Assembly: GCA_947471745.1 (NCBI GenBank)
Contig: CANJKZ010000172.1
Location: 1,136,501-1,200,500 of the forward strand
Length of the DNA: 64,000 nt
Source: Closterium sp. Naga37s-1
Taxonomy: Eukaryota > Streptophyta > Zygnematophyceae > Desmidiales > Closteriaceae
Reading direction: 5' to 3'
This document shows, in pieces, positions 14,701-24,940 of the stretch; within the stretch, counting starts at the first letter, position 1; every line of letters starts with the position of its first letter. Under the pieces are notes generated by a model. It had not been told where the DNA came from and did not search any database. It worked only from the letters and a program-made list of their open reading frames with translations. Made by a program: the position numbers and the translations under genes.

Positions 14701-17700
14701 GATCGGAATAGCCACCCAGGCAGACTTTTGAGTTGACTCAAGAGTCTGCTGATGATCGGAATAGCCACCCAGGCAGACTTTTGAGTTGACTCAAGAGTCT
14801 GCTGATGATCGGAATAGCCACCCAGGCAGACTTTTGAGTTGACTCAAGAGTCTGCTGATGATCGGAATAGCCACCCAGGCAGACTTTTGAGTTGACTCAA
14901 GAGTCTGCTGATGATCGGAATAGCCACCCAGGCAGACTTTTGAGTTGACTCAAGAGTCTGCTGATGATCGGAATAGCCACCCAGGCAGACTTTTGAGTTG
15001 ACTCAAGAGTCTGCTGATGATCGGAATAGCCACCCAGGCAGACTTTTGAGTTGACTCAAGAGTCTGCTGATGATCGGAATAGCCACCCAGGCAGACTTTT
15101 GAGTTGACTCAAGAGTCTGCTGATGATCGGAATAGCCACCCAGGCAGACTTTTGAGTTGACTCAAGAGTCTGCTGATGATCGGAATAGCCACCCAGGCAG
15201 ACTTTTGAGTTGACTCAAGAGTCTGCTGATGATCGGAATAGCCACCCAGGCAGACTTTTGAGTTGACTCAAGAGTCTGCTGATGATCGGAATAGCCACCC
15301 AGGCAGACTTTTGAGTTGACTCAAGAGTCTGCTGATGATCGGAATAGCCACCCAGGCAGACTTTTGAGTTGACTCAAGAGTCTGCTGATGATCGGAATAG
15401 CCACCCAGGCAGACTTTTGAGTTGACTCAAGAGTCTGCTGATGATCGGAATAGCCACCCAGGCAGACTTTTGAGTTGACTCAAGAGTCTGCTGATGATCG
15501 GAATAGCCACCCAGGCAGACTTTTGAGTTGACTCAAGAGTCTGCTGATGATCGGAATAGCCACCCAGGCAGACTTTTGAGTTGACTCAAGAGTCTGCTGA
15601 TGATCGGAATAGCCACCCAGGCAGACTTTTGAGTTGACTCAAGAGTCTGCTGATGATCGGAATAGCCACCCAGGCAGACTTTTGAGTTGACTCAAGAGTC
15701 TGCTGATGATCGGAATAGCCACCCAGGCAGACTTTTGAGTTGACTCAAGAGTCTGCTGATGATCGGAATAGCCACCCAGGCAGACTTTTGAGTTGACTCA
15801 AGAGTCTGCTGATGATCGGAATAGCCACCCAGGCAGACTTTTGAGTTGACTCAAGAGTCTGCTGATGATCGGAATAGCCACCCAGGCAGACTTTTGAGTT
15901 GACTCAAGAGTCTGCTGATGATCGGAATAGCCACCCAGGCAGACTTTTGAGTTGACTCAAGAGTCTGCTGATGATCGGAATAGCCACCCAGGCAGACTTT
16001 TGAGTTGACTCAAGAGTCTGCTGATGATCGGAATAGCCACCCAGGCAGACTTTTGAGTTGACTCAAGAGTCTGCTGATGATCGGAATAGCCACCCAGGCA
16101 GACTTTTGAGTTGACTCAAGAGTCTGCTGATGATCGGAATAGCCACCCAGGCAGACTTTTGAGTTGACTCAAGAGTCTGCTGATGATCGGAATAGCCACC
16201 CAGGCAGACTTTTGAGTTGACTCAAGAGTCTGCTGATGATCGGAATAGCCACCCAGGCAGACTTTTGAGTTGACTCAAGAGTCTGCTGATGATCGGAATA
16301 GCCACCCAGGCAGACTTTTGAGTTGACTCAAGAGTCTGCTGATGATCGGAATAGCCACCCAGGCAGACTTTTGAGTTGACTCAAGAGTCTGCTGATGATC
16401 GGAATAGCCACCCAGGCAGACTTTTGAGTTGACTCAAGAGTCTGCTGATGATCGGAATAGCCACCCAGGCAGACTTTTGAGTTGACTCAAGAGTCTGCTG
16501 ATGATCGGAATAGCCACCCAGGCAGACTTTTGAGTTGACTCAAGAGTCTGCTGATGATCGGAATAGCCACCCAGGCAGACTTTTGAGTTGACTCAAGAGT
16601 CTGCTGATGATCGGAATAGCCACCCAGGCAGACTTTTGAGTTGACTCAAGAGTCTGCTGATGATCGGAATAGCCACCCAGGCAGACTTTTGAGTTGACTC
16701 AAGAGTCTGCTGATGATCGGAATAGCCACCCAGGCAGACTTTTGAGTTGACTCAAGAGTCTGCTGATGATCGGAATAGCCACCCAGGCAGACTTTTGAGT
16801 TGACTCAAGAGTCTGCTGATGATCGGAATAGCCACCCAGGCAGACTTTTGAGTTGACTCAAGAGTCTGCTGATGATCGGAATAGCCACCCAGGCAGACTT
16901 TTGAGTTGACTCAAGAGTCTGCTGATGATCGGAATAGCCACCCAGGCAGACTTTTGAGTTGACTCAAGAGTCTGCTGATGATCGGAATAGCCACCCAGGC
17001 AGACTTTTGAGTTGACTCAAGAGTCTGCTGATGATCGGAATAGCCACCCAGGCAGACTTTTGAGTTGACTCAAGAGTCTGCTGATGATCGGAATAGCCAC
17101 CCAGGCAGACTTTTGAGTTGACTCAAGAGTCTGCTGATGATCGGAATAGCCACCCAGGCAGACTTTTGAGTTGACTCAAGAGTCTGCTGATGATCGGAAT
17201 AGCCACCCAGGCAGACTTTTGAGTTGACTCAAGAGTCTGCTGATGATCGGAATAGCCACCCAGGCAGACTTTTGAGTTGACTCAAGAGTCTGCTGATGAT
17301 CGGAATAGCCACCCAGGCAGACTTTTGAGTTGACTCAAGAGTCTGCTGATGATCGGAATAGCCACCCAGGCAGACTTTTGAGTTGACTCAAGAGTCTGCT
17401 GATGATCGGAATAGCCACCCAGGCAGACTTTTGAGTTGACTCAAGAGTCTGCTGATGATCGGAATAGCCACCCAGGCAGACTTTTGAGTTGACTCAAGAG
17501 TCTGCTGATGATCGGAATAGCCACCCAGGCAGACTTTTGAGTTGACTCAAGAGTCTGCTGATGATCGGAATAGCCACCCAGGCAGACTTTTGAGTTGACT
17601 CAAGAGTCTGCTGATGATCGGAATAGCCACCCAGGCAGACTTTTGAGTTGACTCAAGAGTCTGCTGATGATCGGAATAGCCACCCAGGCAGACTTTTGAG

Positions 17701-19295
17701 TTGACTCAAGAGTCTGCTGATGATCGGAATAGCCACCCAGGCAGACTTTTGAGTTGACTCAAGAGTCTGCTGATGATCGGAATAGCCACCCAGGCAGACT
17801 TTTGAGTTGACTCAAGAGTCTGCTGATGATCGGAATAGCCACCCAGGCAGACTTTTGAGTTGACTCAAGAGTCTGCTGATGATCGGAATAGCCACCCAGG
17901 CAGACTTTTGAGTTGACTCAAGAGTCTGCTGATGATCGGAATAGCCACCCAGGCAGACTTTTGAGTTGACTCAAGAGTCTGCTGATGATCGGAATAGCCA
18001 CCCAGGCAGACTTTTGAGTTGACTCAAGAGTCTGCTGATGATCGGAATAGCCACCCAGGCAGACTTTTGAGTTGACTCAAGAGTCTGCTGATGATCGGAA
18101 TAGCCACCCAGGCAGACTTTTGAGTTGACTCAAGAGTCTGCTGATGATCGGAATAGCCACCCAGGCAGACTTTTGAGTTGACTCAAGAGTCTGCTGATGA
18201 TCGGAATAGCCACCCAGGCAGACTTTTGAGTTGACTCAAGAGTCTGCTGATGATCGGAATAGCCACCCAGGCAGACTTTTGAGTTGACTCAAGAGTCTGC
18301 TGATGATCGGAATAGCCACCCAGGCAGACTTTTGAGTTGACTCAAGAGTCTGCTGATGATCGGAATAGCCACCCAGGCAGACTTTTGAGTTGACTCAAGA
18401 GTCTGCTGATGATCGGAATAGCCACCCAGGCAGACTTTTGAGTTGACTCAAGAGTCTGCTGATGATCGGAATAGCCACCCAGGCAGACTTTTGAGTTGAC
18501 TCAAGAGTCTGCTGATGATCGGAATAGCCACCCAGGCAGACTTTTGAGTTGACTCAAGAGTCTGCTGATGATCGGAATAGCCACCCAGGCAGACTTTTGA
18601 GTTGACTCAAGAGTCTGCTGATGATCGGAATAGCCACCCAGGCAGACTTTTGAGTTGACTCAAGAGTCTGCTGATGATCGGAATAGCCACCCAGGCAGAC
18701 TTTTGAGTTGACTCAAGAGTCTGCTGATGATCGGAATAGCCACCCAGGCAGACTTTTGAGTTGACTCAAGAGTCTGCTGATGATCGGAATAGCCACCCAG
18801 GCAGACTTTTGAGTTGACTCAAGAGTCTGCTGATGATCGGAATAGCCACCCAGGCAGACTTTTGAGTTGACTCAAGAGTCTGCTGATGATCGGAATAGCC
18901 ACCCAGGCAGACTTTTGAGTTGACTCAAGAGTCTGCTGATGATCGGAATAGCCACCCAGGCAGACTTTTGAGTTGACTCAAGAGTCTGCTGATGATCGGA
19001 ATAGCCACCCAGGCAGACTTTTGAGTTGACTCAAGAGTCTGCTGATGATCGGAATAGCCACCCAGGCAGACTTTTGAGTTGACTCAAGAGTCTGCTGATG
19101 ATCGGAATAGCCACCCAGGCAGACTTTTGAGTTGACTCAAGAGTCTGCTGATGATCGGAATAGCCACCCAGGCAGACTTTTGAGTTGACTCAAGAGTCTG
19201 CTGATGATCGGAATAGCCACCCAGGCAGACTTTTGAGTTGACTCAAGAGTCTGCTGATGATCGGAATAGCCACCCAGGCAGACTTTTGAGTTGAC

Positions 19296-22200
19296 TCAAG
19301 AGTCTGCTGATGATCGGAATAGCCACCCAGGCAGACTTTTGAGTTGACTCAAGAGTCTGCTGATGATCGGAATAGCCACCCAGGCAGACCGCAAAAACCG
19401 GAGAGCTTGCATGGTGTCAGCATGCGGGCACACGACCGGGAGAGTGCGAGGGTGCAAAGAGGGAGAGGGGAGGGCTGGGGGAGGGGAAGGAGAGCGAGTG
19501 AGTAAGAAGGAGAGTGGAAGGAGGGCAAGGGGAGGAATGGCTGGGATGACGGGCAGAGATGGGCGAGTGGAGGGGAGAATGGGAGGGCGAGGATAGGGAG
19601 CAGTGCAGAACACGCACCAGTCAAGGTCGAGAGTGAAGGTAGCAGCGAAGACAGACTGCAGTGTGTGCATGGGGTGGAAGAGGTCGTGCAGTGACACCTC
19701 CTCGGGGTCCTGCTGCTGCACCACAGCCACCGCCGCCGCCTCACATGCCAGCTGCGGCGGCGGCCTCAACCGCTGCTGCTGGTGCCGCTGCTGCTGGTGC
19801 CGCTGCTGCTGCTGCTGCCGCTCCGCCGCCCTTCCTATCCCCTCACACCCTGCCAGTGCTGCACTTACATCCCCTCCTCCCCCTCCTCCTCCCCCCCTTC
19901 CTCCCCCCTCTCCTACCCCTCCTCCTCCCCCTCCTGCCCCCTGTACCCCACCTTCTCCACGCCCCCCACCATCACCATCACCATCACCATCACCATCACA
20001 GCACCTGTCTGTCGTCCTAGCCCCAGCATCTTCCCACCTGCCATGGAAGCGCAGGCGGTTCAAAGCAAACCCATGCATGTGACCCGGCCCCATCCCACTC
20101 AGCGGCCTTCCCATCCCCCTGCCTTCCGAACCCTCCACTGGCCCCTCACGCGCCCTTCCACTGCCACTTCCCCTTCCTCCTGCCTCTGACTCTCCCTCTC
20201 CCTTGGTATCTTGGCTTACTCCCCCTGAATCTGCTTGCCCTTCATCGATTTCCGCGCCACCTGCTTCTGTGCTTGCTGCTCCTGCTACGGATTCAGGAGC
20301 AACTGTCACTACCAGGCCTGCAGGCAGGTAACCACCAGTCTGAGGTTCTGGTAACCCGGCTGTCACTGTTTCCAAGCGCTCGCCATTCATTTGCCCACTG
20401 CACGAGACCGGCTGTGCACGCACCCCCTGCACCTCCACTGCTGCTGCTGTGCCTGTGCTCTCACCTGCGGCTGTCGCAGTCGCTGTTGCTACTGCTGCTG
20501 CTTCTGATGCTGATGCTGATGCTGATGCTGATTCATCCGCTAAAGCACCCGCCGCTATCACCTCGCTTACCGGATGGCGTGCCTGAACCGAGGCTCCTTT
20601 CACTGCACAATCTCCTGCACCACCGCAAGCTCCTGCTGTCATGCATGCTGCTGCTCCCCCTGCCACCTCCGTTGCTGCTTGTACTATTTGCTCTGCTTGC
20701 ACACTCTCCTCCTGCATGGAAAGTCGCGGTGCCTCCAAAATAACATCCGTTGCAAGTCGTCTTCTCGCTGCTGTTCGCGCTCCCTCCTTCCGCACTGCTC
20801 CAGCAACCCCATTCGCCCCTCTCACAACAAATCCTGCCACTTGCATCGTTTCCCCTGCTCCAGCCGCCCTTACAACAACCGCGTCACTGCCTCGCGTTGC
20901 TTCTGCCCCATAAATCCCCCCCGTTTCGCCCATCAACCCATTCTCTTTGCTACAGTCAAAAATCTCCTTGGGCGCAACACACTCGACTATGGCCGTAGCT
21001 GAGAATCGCCACTCTAAAACCTCCCGACTCCCATCCCTGTCGCCACTGCTCTTCTCCGCGCCACCACTTCTCTCATCCCTTCCATCCTGCCTCCGTCCAT
21101 GGCTCAAACTGTGGTACTCCTTCGCACCACCACCCCAATCACCTTCCTCACCACCCGCCTCCCCCTCCCGCTCATCATCGCTCTCACTCAGCAACACAAT
21201 TGCATCGTTCCTGTTTGATCCCAACCCTGACGCCGCCCTTCGAGCTTCCTCCGCGCAACCCTGCGCGACCATTGCCGCGGACTCGCTTCGCTCCTCGTGC
21301 ACGCACGTGCGCGGGGGTGCGGGCTGCGTCTTGGGCAGCAGTTCTTCCTCAGGTGGCTTTTGTGGCGCCTTAAAAATCCCCTCGTGCACGTGTGTGAGCT
21401 GGGGTGCGGGCTGCGACTTGGGTAATAGCTCTTCCTCAGGTGTCTCATCACAGCCGCTCTGCTCCTCCCCCATCCCTTCGTCCCCCTTTCTCGCCCCTCC
21501 ATCGCCCTCTCGCGCCCCTCGATCTTTCCCCTTCGCCCCGCCATCCTCCCCAGTCGCCCCTCCATCCTCAACCCTCGCCTCTCCATCCGCCCCCCTCGCT
21601 TCTCCAACCTCTTCCCTCGCTTCTCCATCCCCCCTCGCCTCTCCATCCGCCAGCTTCGTCTCTCCATCCTCCCCCCTGTCCCCCCCATCCTCCTGTATCG
21701 CTGTATCTCCACCTCCCAGTGCTTTCGGAGTCGACCCAACCGCCACGCGGGCTTCAGCATTCACCTGCGTACCATGCTCCTCCCTTGCCTCCCCCGTCTG
21801 CCGCTCCAGTTCGTCTGCTTTTTGCTGGCTCTCTTCAATAACATTATCGCGTGCTACTATAGCGCATCCGTCACGTGACCGCGGCGTGCGCGCGCTCGCT
21901 AATGTCACACATACTACACTGTCACCATTCATTTGCCCAGTACCGGCCGCTTGATTTCTCTGTCGAGCTTCGGGCTGGCTCTTGGATCGCTGTAGCTTCG
22001 CGGAAAGAGCGCACTTGCGACCGTGTGACTTTATCGAAGGCTGCCGTGGGATGCCAGAAAAGGGCGTCCCCTTATCGCGGCACTTATCCCCGCTTATCCC
22101 ATCACTGCTTCTGTCACCCGTTTCTTCAATCACAACTCGAAAGCCCAGAGGGTGACCGAACCCTGCGTCCGCGAGCCGCCCCTTCGATACAGGAACGACG

Positions 22201-23321
22201 AACGACACCTCGCTACCGCTCGTTAAAGCCACGGGACGACTCGCATCCACGAGCCTGCCGTTGACGTACGTTCCGTTCATCGAGCGTGCTACTATCGAGG
22301 ATGGCGCCAGCGGTTGTAACGAAGCGCCGTTCACACACCATGATTGCGCTCCCGGAAACGCGAGGAATTCCGGACAAGCCCCTGCGCTTCGACCTCGACC
22401 AAGAGACTTAGTAACCGGCGGGGACCTCAGTGCGGCGGCCGACTCTTGAGAAGCCGCGAGATCCGCCGCCACGGGCTCGGCAGCTGCAACTGAGAATCCT
22501 CCTTTACTGGATCGATCGGTGAGAGAAGCGGGCAAGTGGGGAGGATGGCCGCGGAACCGTTGGTGCGGGATTGGCAGCGGCGGCTGGGGATTCACGGAGC
22601 GCGAGAGGCCTGCCAGTCGACGTCGCTTGAGCGGCAACTGCGCGGATTCGTCCACAACGGGGTCTGCTAGTCCGTCCTCGACTTCTAGCTGTTTCCTCGC
22701 TGCTGCCTTCGCTAACTGCGGCTCGGGATACGACTGAAACTGGCTCCCGTGATTGGAGAACGCGATTGGCTCTTGCGCACCTGCACGCGACTCCACGGCG
22801 TGTGGCGACTCGCCGCGGCGCGGCGGTGGGTGGTTCGCATGAATAGTGTCCTCGAGCTCATGAGACATGTCAGGGTAGCAGCTAAAATCGGTGTCGGGCT
22901 GCGTCTGCATTCCTAGGGAGTCGGGTTGACTGTAAGCATGCATGGCTCCTGATTGGCTGGCTTCCGCGGCTCCTAATTGGCTCGCTTCCGCGGCTCCTGA
23001 TTGGATGGCGTCCGCGAGTCCTGGTTGGCTGCTTATTGCGGCATTTGTTTGGTTGGCTATCGCGGCATCTGATTGGCTGGTTCCGTCCACGAGAAACAGT
23101 TTGCCCGTCTGCGCACACCAGAAGAAGCCGCACTGAATGCGGCTGACGCGGGAGTCTAGAATGATGACGTCGCATTGTGACCGCGACCGCCCCACGCGGA
23201 GGAGCGAATTGGGGCGGAGCGGGATAGTGGTGACTTTAACGAGGCCGCTGTCGCGGGAGGTAGCAGGCACGAAGCATGGGGAGAGCGCGTGAAGGAGAAT
23301 GTCGAATCGGCCGTTCGTCAT
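19296..23321 (-). CDS. Split-FHA-domain protein, unknown role; 3' end runs into the satellite
   Basis: Open frame of 1341 codons. Residues 38-80 and about 345-378 together carry FHA hallmarks: LLRVGRS (40-46), VSRIQC (59-64), LFLVD (75-79), NGTYVNG (349-355). FHA domains bind phosphothreonine peptides, often in DNA-damage or cell-cycle proteins. About 265 residues, rich in Ser/Gln/Ala and partly made of 24-bp DNA repeats, separate the halves just before the NGT loop; this is either a real insertion or an unspliced intron without stops. The rest is acidic, with Gly-Asp-Gly-Glu repeats (about residues 560-640), a SESDDERE stretch, then poly-Gly and poly-Gln. No BRCT, kinase or PINc domain was recognised. 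The last ~35 residues are translated satellite and the ~70 before them are a Pro/Leu-rich low-complexity run, so the true stop is probably earlier or behind an intron. Start chosen as the first Met, 36 residues before the FHA core. Confidence 0.65.
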   Translation of the reverse strand: MTNGRFDILLHALSPCFVPATSRDSGLVKVTTIPLRPNSLLRVGRSRSQCDVIILDSRVSRIQCGFFWCAQTGKLFLVDGTSQSDAAIANQTNAAISSQPGLADAIQSGAAEASQLGAAEASQSGAMHAYSQPDSLGMQTQPDTDFSCYPDMSHELEDTIHANHPPPRRGESPHAVESRAGAQEPIAFSNHGSQFQSYPEPQLAKAAARKQLEVEDGLADPVVDESAQLPLKRRRLAGLSRSVNPQPPLPIPHQRFRGHPPHLPASLTDRSSKGGFSVAAAEPVAADLAASQESAAALRSPPVTKSLGRGRSAGACPEFLAFPGAQSWCVNGASLQPLAPSSIVARSMNGTYVNGRLVDASRPVALTSGSEVSFVVPVSKGRLADAGFGHPLGFRVVIEETGDRSSDGISGDKCRDKGTPFSGIPRQPSIKSHGRKCALSAKLQRSKSQPEARQRNQAAGTGQMNGDSVVCVTLASARTPRSRDGCAIVARDNVIEESQQKADELERQTGEAREEHGTQVNAEARVAVGSTPKALGGGDTAIQEDGGDRGEDGETKLADGEARGDGEAREEVGEARGADGEARVEDGGATGEDGGAKGKDRGAREGDGGARKGDEGMGEEQSGCDETPEEELLPKSQPAPQLTHVHEGIFKAPQKPPEEELLPKTQPAPPRTCVHEERSESAAMVAQGCAEEARRAASGLGSNRNDAIVLLSESDDEREGEAGGEEGDWGGGAKEYHSLSHGRRQDGRDERSGGAEKSSGDRDGSREVLEWRFSATAIVECVAPKEIFDCSKENGLMGETGGIYGAEATRGSDAVVVRAAGAGETMQVAGFVVRGANGVAGAVRKEGARTAARRRLATDVILEAPRLSMQEESVQAEQIVQAATEVAGGAAACMTAGACGGAGDCAVKGASVQARHPVSEVIAAGALADESASASASASEAAAVATATATAAGESTGTAAAVEVQGVRAQPVSCSGQMNGERLETVTAGLPEPQTGGYLPAGLVVTVAPESVAGAASTEAGGAEIDEGQADSGGVSQDTKGEGESEAGGRGSGSGRAREGPVEGSEGRGMGRPLSGMGPGHMHGFALNRLRFHGRWEDAGARTTDRCCDGDGDGDGDGGGRGEGGVQGAGGGGGGVGEGGGRGGGGGGGGDVSAALAGCEGIGRAAERQQQQQRHQQQRHQQQRLRPPPQLACEAAAVAVVQQQDPEEVSLHDLFHPMHTLQSVFAATFTLDLDWCVFCTAPYPRPPILPSTRPSLPVIPAIPPLALLPLSFLLTRSPSPPPALPSPSLHPRTLPVVCPHADTMQALRFLRSAWVAIPIISRLLSQLKSLPGWLFRSSADS
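22938..23080. repeat. 24-bp imperfect tandem repeat with ATTGG (inverted CCAAT) cores
   Basis: Units of the type GCTCCTGATTGGCTGGCTTC repeat about six times with substitutions and keep TTGG in each. On the minus strand they encode the repeated Ser-Gln-Ser-Gly-Ala-Ala-Glu-Ala segments that interrupt the FHA domain. More ATTGG copies lie near 22753 and 22767. Confidence 0.75.
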
Positions 23322-24180
23322 TGCTAAGACTTTAGGCGGTCTTGACGAATGAGGGATGGGAGTTAACTAGGGCCCGTCATAACCAGGCGAAAGCGTCTTG
23401 TGGCGAAACGGCAAAGGCAAAGCGGCGGTGCCTGCTGTTCCGCAGTTGTGACTCGAGGAGAATGCTGTTCGGATGGTGGTGGTGGTTGGTGTGGGTGTGT
23501 GCACTGCACAACTTCAGCCTTCAGGTTTCGATTGTCCACGCGCCAAAGCTGGAATGGAGACAATCGAGGTGGGTCCACGGTTGGATGAAGCACTGGCTTG
23601 ATCGGACGGTAATTAGCCGCTATATTCGGTGGTGGGTTCTCTTGGGATTTCAGTTTGAACGCTCGAAGTTTAGGAGCCAAAAAGTTTGGCGGGAAACAGG
23701 ATTACAGGCAGGTGTGTTCAACACGCTTCCAAGGCCAGCGGCGATAAAACCATGCGGTGTACTTCAACTTGTATCGTACCTATTGAAACATAGATGATCA
23801 TTTGGCTACATGCAATGGAGAAGGTGATATATTGGCCAAGTGTAATCAGGTATATGACTTGGCTGTACTTCCAAAGCTGGCAAGAGACGTGATGCTTGTC
23901 AAACTACATATACACTTCTGTATGTCCACATTATAGGGTAGGTTGGGTTACTCTGCAAATGGTACAGCTTTGGTACTTGTTCACAACCGTATGCCCGCAT
24001 TAGTCATTTCTTTCCTTCGTCAACATGGTATCGGGTTAGGTTAGGTCGCCGCTTCCGCTTCGCCTACCCTAGCTATTCTAGAAACGACGCCCTCTCCCGA
24101 TGCCCTTAGCACACCCCCTAGAGCGCCCCTAGCATGCTTTCCGCCCTAGCCAACCAACCAGAATCTTCTGTGAATTTACT
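23322..24180. other. Intergenic region between the FHA gene and the bHLH exon duplications
   Basis: No convincing gene. The part next to 23321 should hold the FHA-gene promoter, but I see no clear TATA box there. A short GGGTTAGGTTAGG run near 24030 is too degenerate to be a telomeric tract. Confidence 0.5.
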
Positions 24181-24189
24181 GTTACCGGT

Positions 24190-24940
24190 ACGACTCGTGA
24201 GGCCAGCAGGACCTGCCTATCCAGCTCCACCTTGTACTCTCGCATTCCCTCAATGAACCCCAGAAGAAATTGAGAGCGCCTATGTGCATGTAACGGGGAG
24301 CGCAAATTGAGAGTGCGTGTAGCTGGTTCGCTCAGTGAGTACTACGGCAGTGCTACGAGGCCCCCATCTGTCTCTCCAGCTCCACCCTCTACTCGCGCAT
24401 TCCCTCGATAAACCCCACGGCAGAATCCAGGAGAGTGGGTATCTGCATGGGACTGGCGGCGCAAATGAAGCGGGCTCCAGTCGCCCTGCCTCTTCAAACC
24501 TGGTCCTCCGGCCATCGCGTTGTTACGAGGTCAGCAGCTGTCGCTCCAGCTCCCGCTTGTACTCCCGCATGCCCTCGATGAACCCCACTGCAACATCCAG
24601 GAGGGGAGTCAAAATGGGACAATTCGAGGTAGCTTGCTCAAACCAGACCAAACGTGCCGTTACGAGGCCAGCAGCTGCCTCTGCAGGTCCCGCTTGTACT
24701 CCCGCATGCCCTCGATGAACCCCACTGCAGCCTCCAGCAGAGTGGCTATCTGCGTGCGATTGCTGAACCCCGCCCGCCCCTGCTGCCTCAGAAGCACCTC
24801 TGCTGGTATCGCTGCCTTGAGGGCCTCTAGCCGCTCTCTGTGACACACACATGGGTAGCGGAACGGACGAGGCACGCATTAGGCTGGCTCTAAAACTTAA
24901 ACATGGTATCGCTAACTTGAGTGCGCTTACTCGCTCTCTG
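24190..24940 (-). repeat. Tandem duplications of the bHLH helix-1/helix-2 exon segments
   Basis: The peptide GFIEGMREY recurs four times on the minus strand: near 24715 (the main exon), 24580, 24405 and 24255. Each is followed by a variant of K(R/V)(D/E)L(Q/E/D)RQ. The 24405 copy has a stop after MRE; the 24255 copy lacks a codon before GFIE and runs past the normal stop. Helix-1 starts occur twice, at 24837 and 24937. Spacing between helix-2 copies is about 135-175 bp, so this is local segmental duplication of the gene's 3' end with different degrees of decay. Confidence 0.85.
24523..24937 (-). CDS. Alternative last exon of the bHLH gene (inferred)
   Basis: Exactly 100 bp upstream of the exon-2 acceptor is a second TTACAG/AGAGCG junction, ending at 24938. 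Joined in the same phase to exon 1 it gives T-ERVSALKLAIP, a diverged helix 1. The frame then stays open for 138 codons, reading through the first terminal exon out of frame, and ends in a second helix-2 copy (TPLLDVAVGFIEGMREYKRE) with its own stop at 24523. Homology and phase are seen in the sequence; use as an exon is inferred. It could instead be a by-product of the duplication. Confidence 0.4.

Larger units (their letters stand above)
1..19389. repeat. 53-bp satellite array, 365 units plus a partial unit
   Basis: Head-to-tail array with no spacers, entering from the left edge and ending after GGCAGAC at 19389. Unit phase starts at base 1 (TGACTCAAGAG...). The last unit start, 19345, equals 365 x 53, so apart from one 52-bp unit near 8327 I see no length change. 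Nearly all units look identical; the one recurrent variant is CTCAAGAG versus CTCAAAAG. Each unit is 2 bp, a 14-bp arm (ACTCAAAAGTCTGC), a 23-bp loop and the complementary arm (GCAGACTTTTGAGT), so the whole unit can fold back. The common G variant keeps the stem through one G:T pair. Each unit also holds a TGACTCA motif. Such homogeneity implies recent amplification or active homogenisation. A centromeric or subtelomeric role is possible but not shown. Confidence 0.98.

Noticed and set aside
1-19389. CRISPR-like or coding interpretation of the 53-bp array
   Set aside because: Units are contiguous with no unique spacers, and stops occur in the satellite frames except across the single 52-bp unit, so it is a plain satellite.
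19661-22449. Plus-strand open frames rich in Pro/Ser/Cys/Leu
   Set aside because: They are antisense shadows of the GC-rich minus-strand FHA frame and match no family.
24025-24050. Telomere-like GGGTTAGGTTAGG
   Set aside because: Only two degenerate units, far too short for an interstitial telomere.
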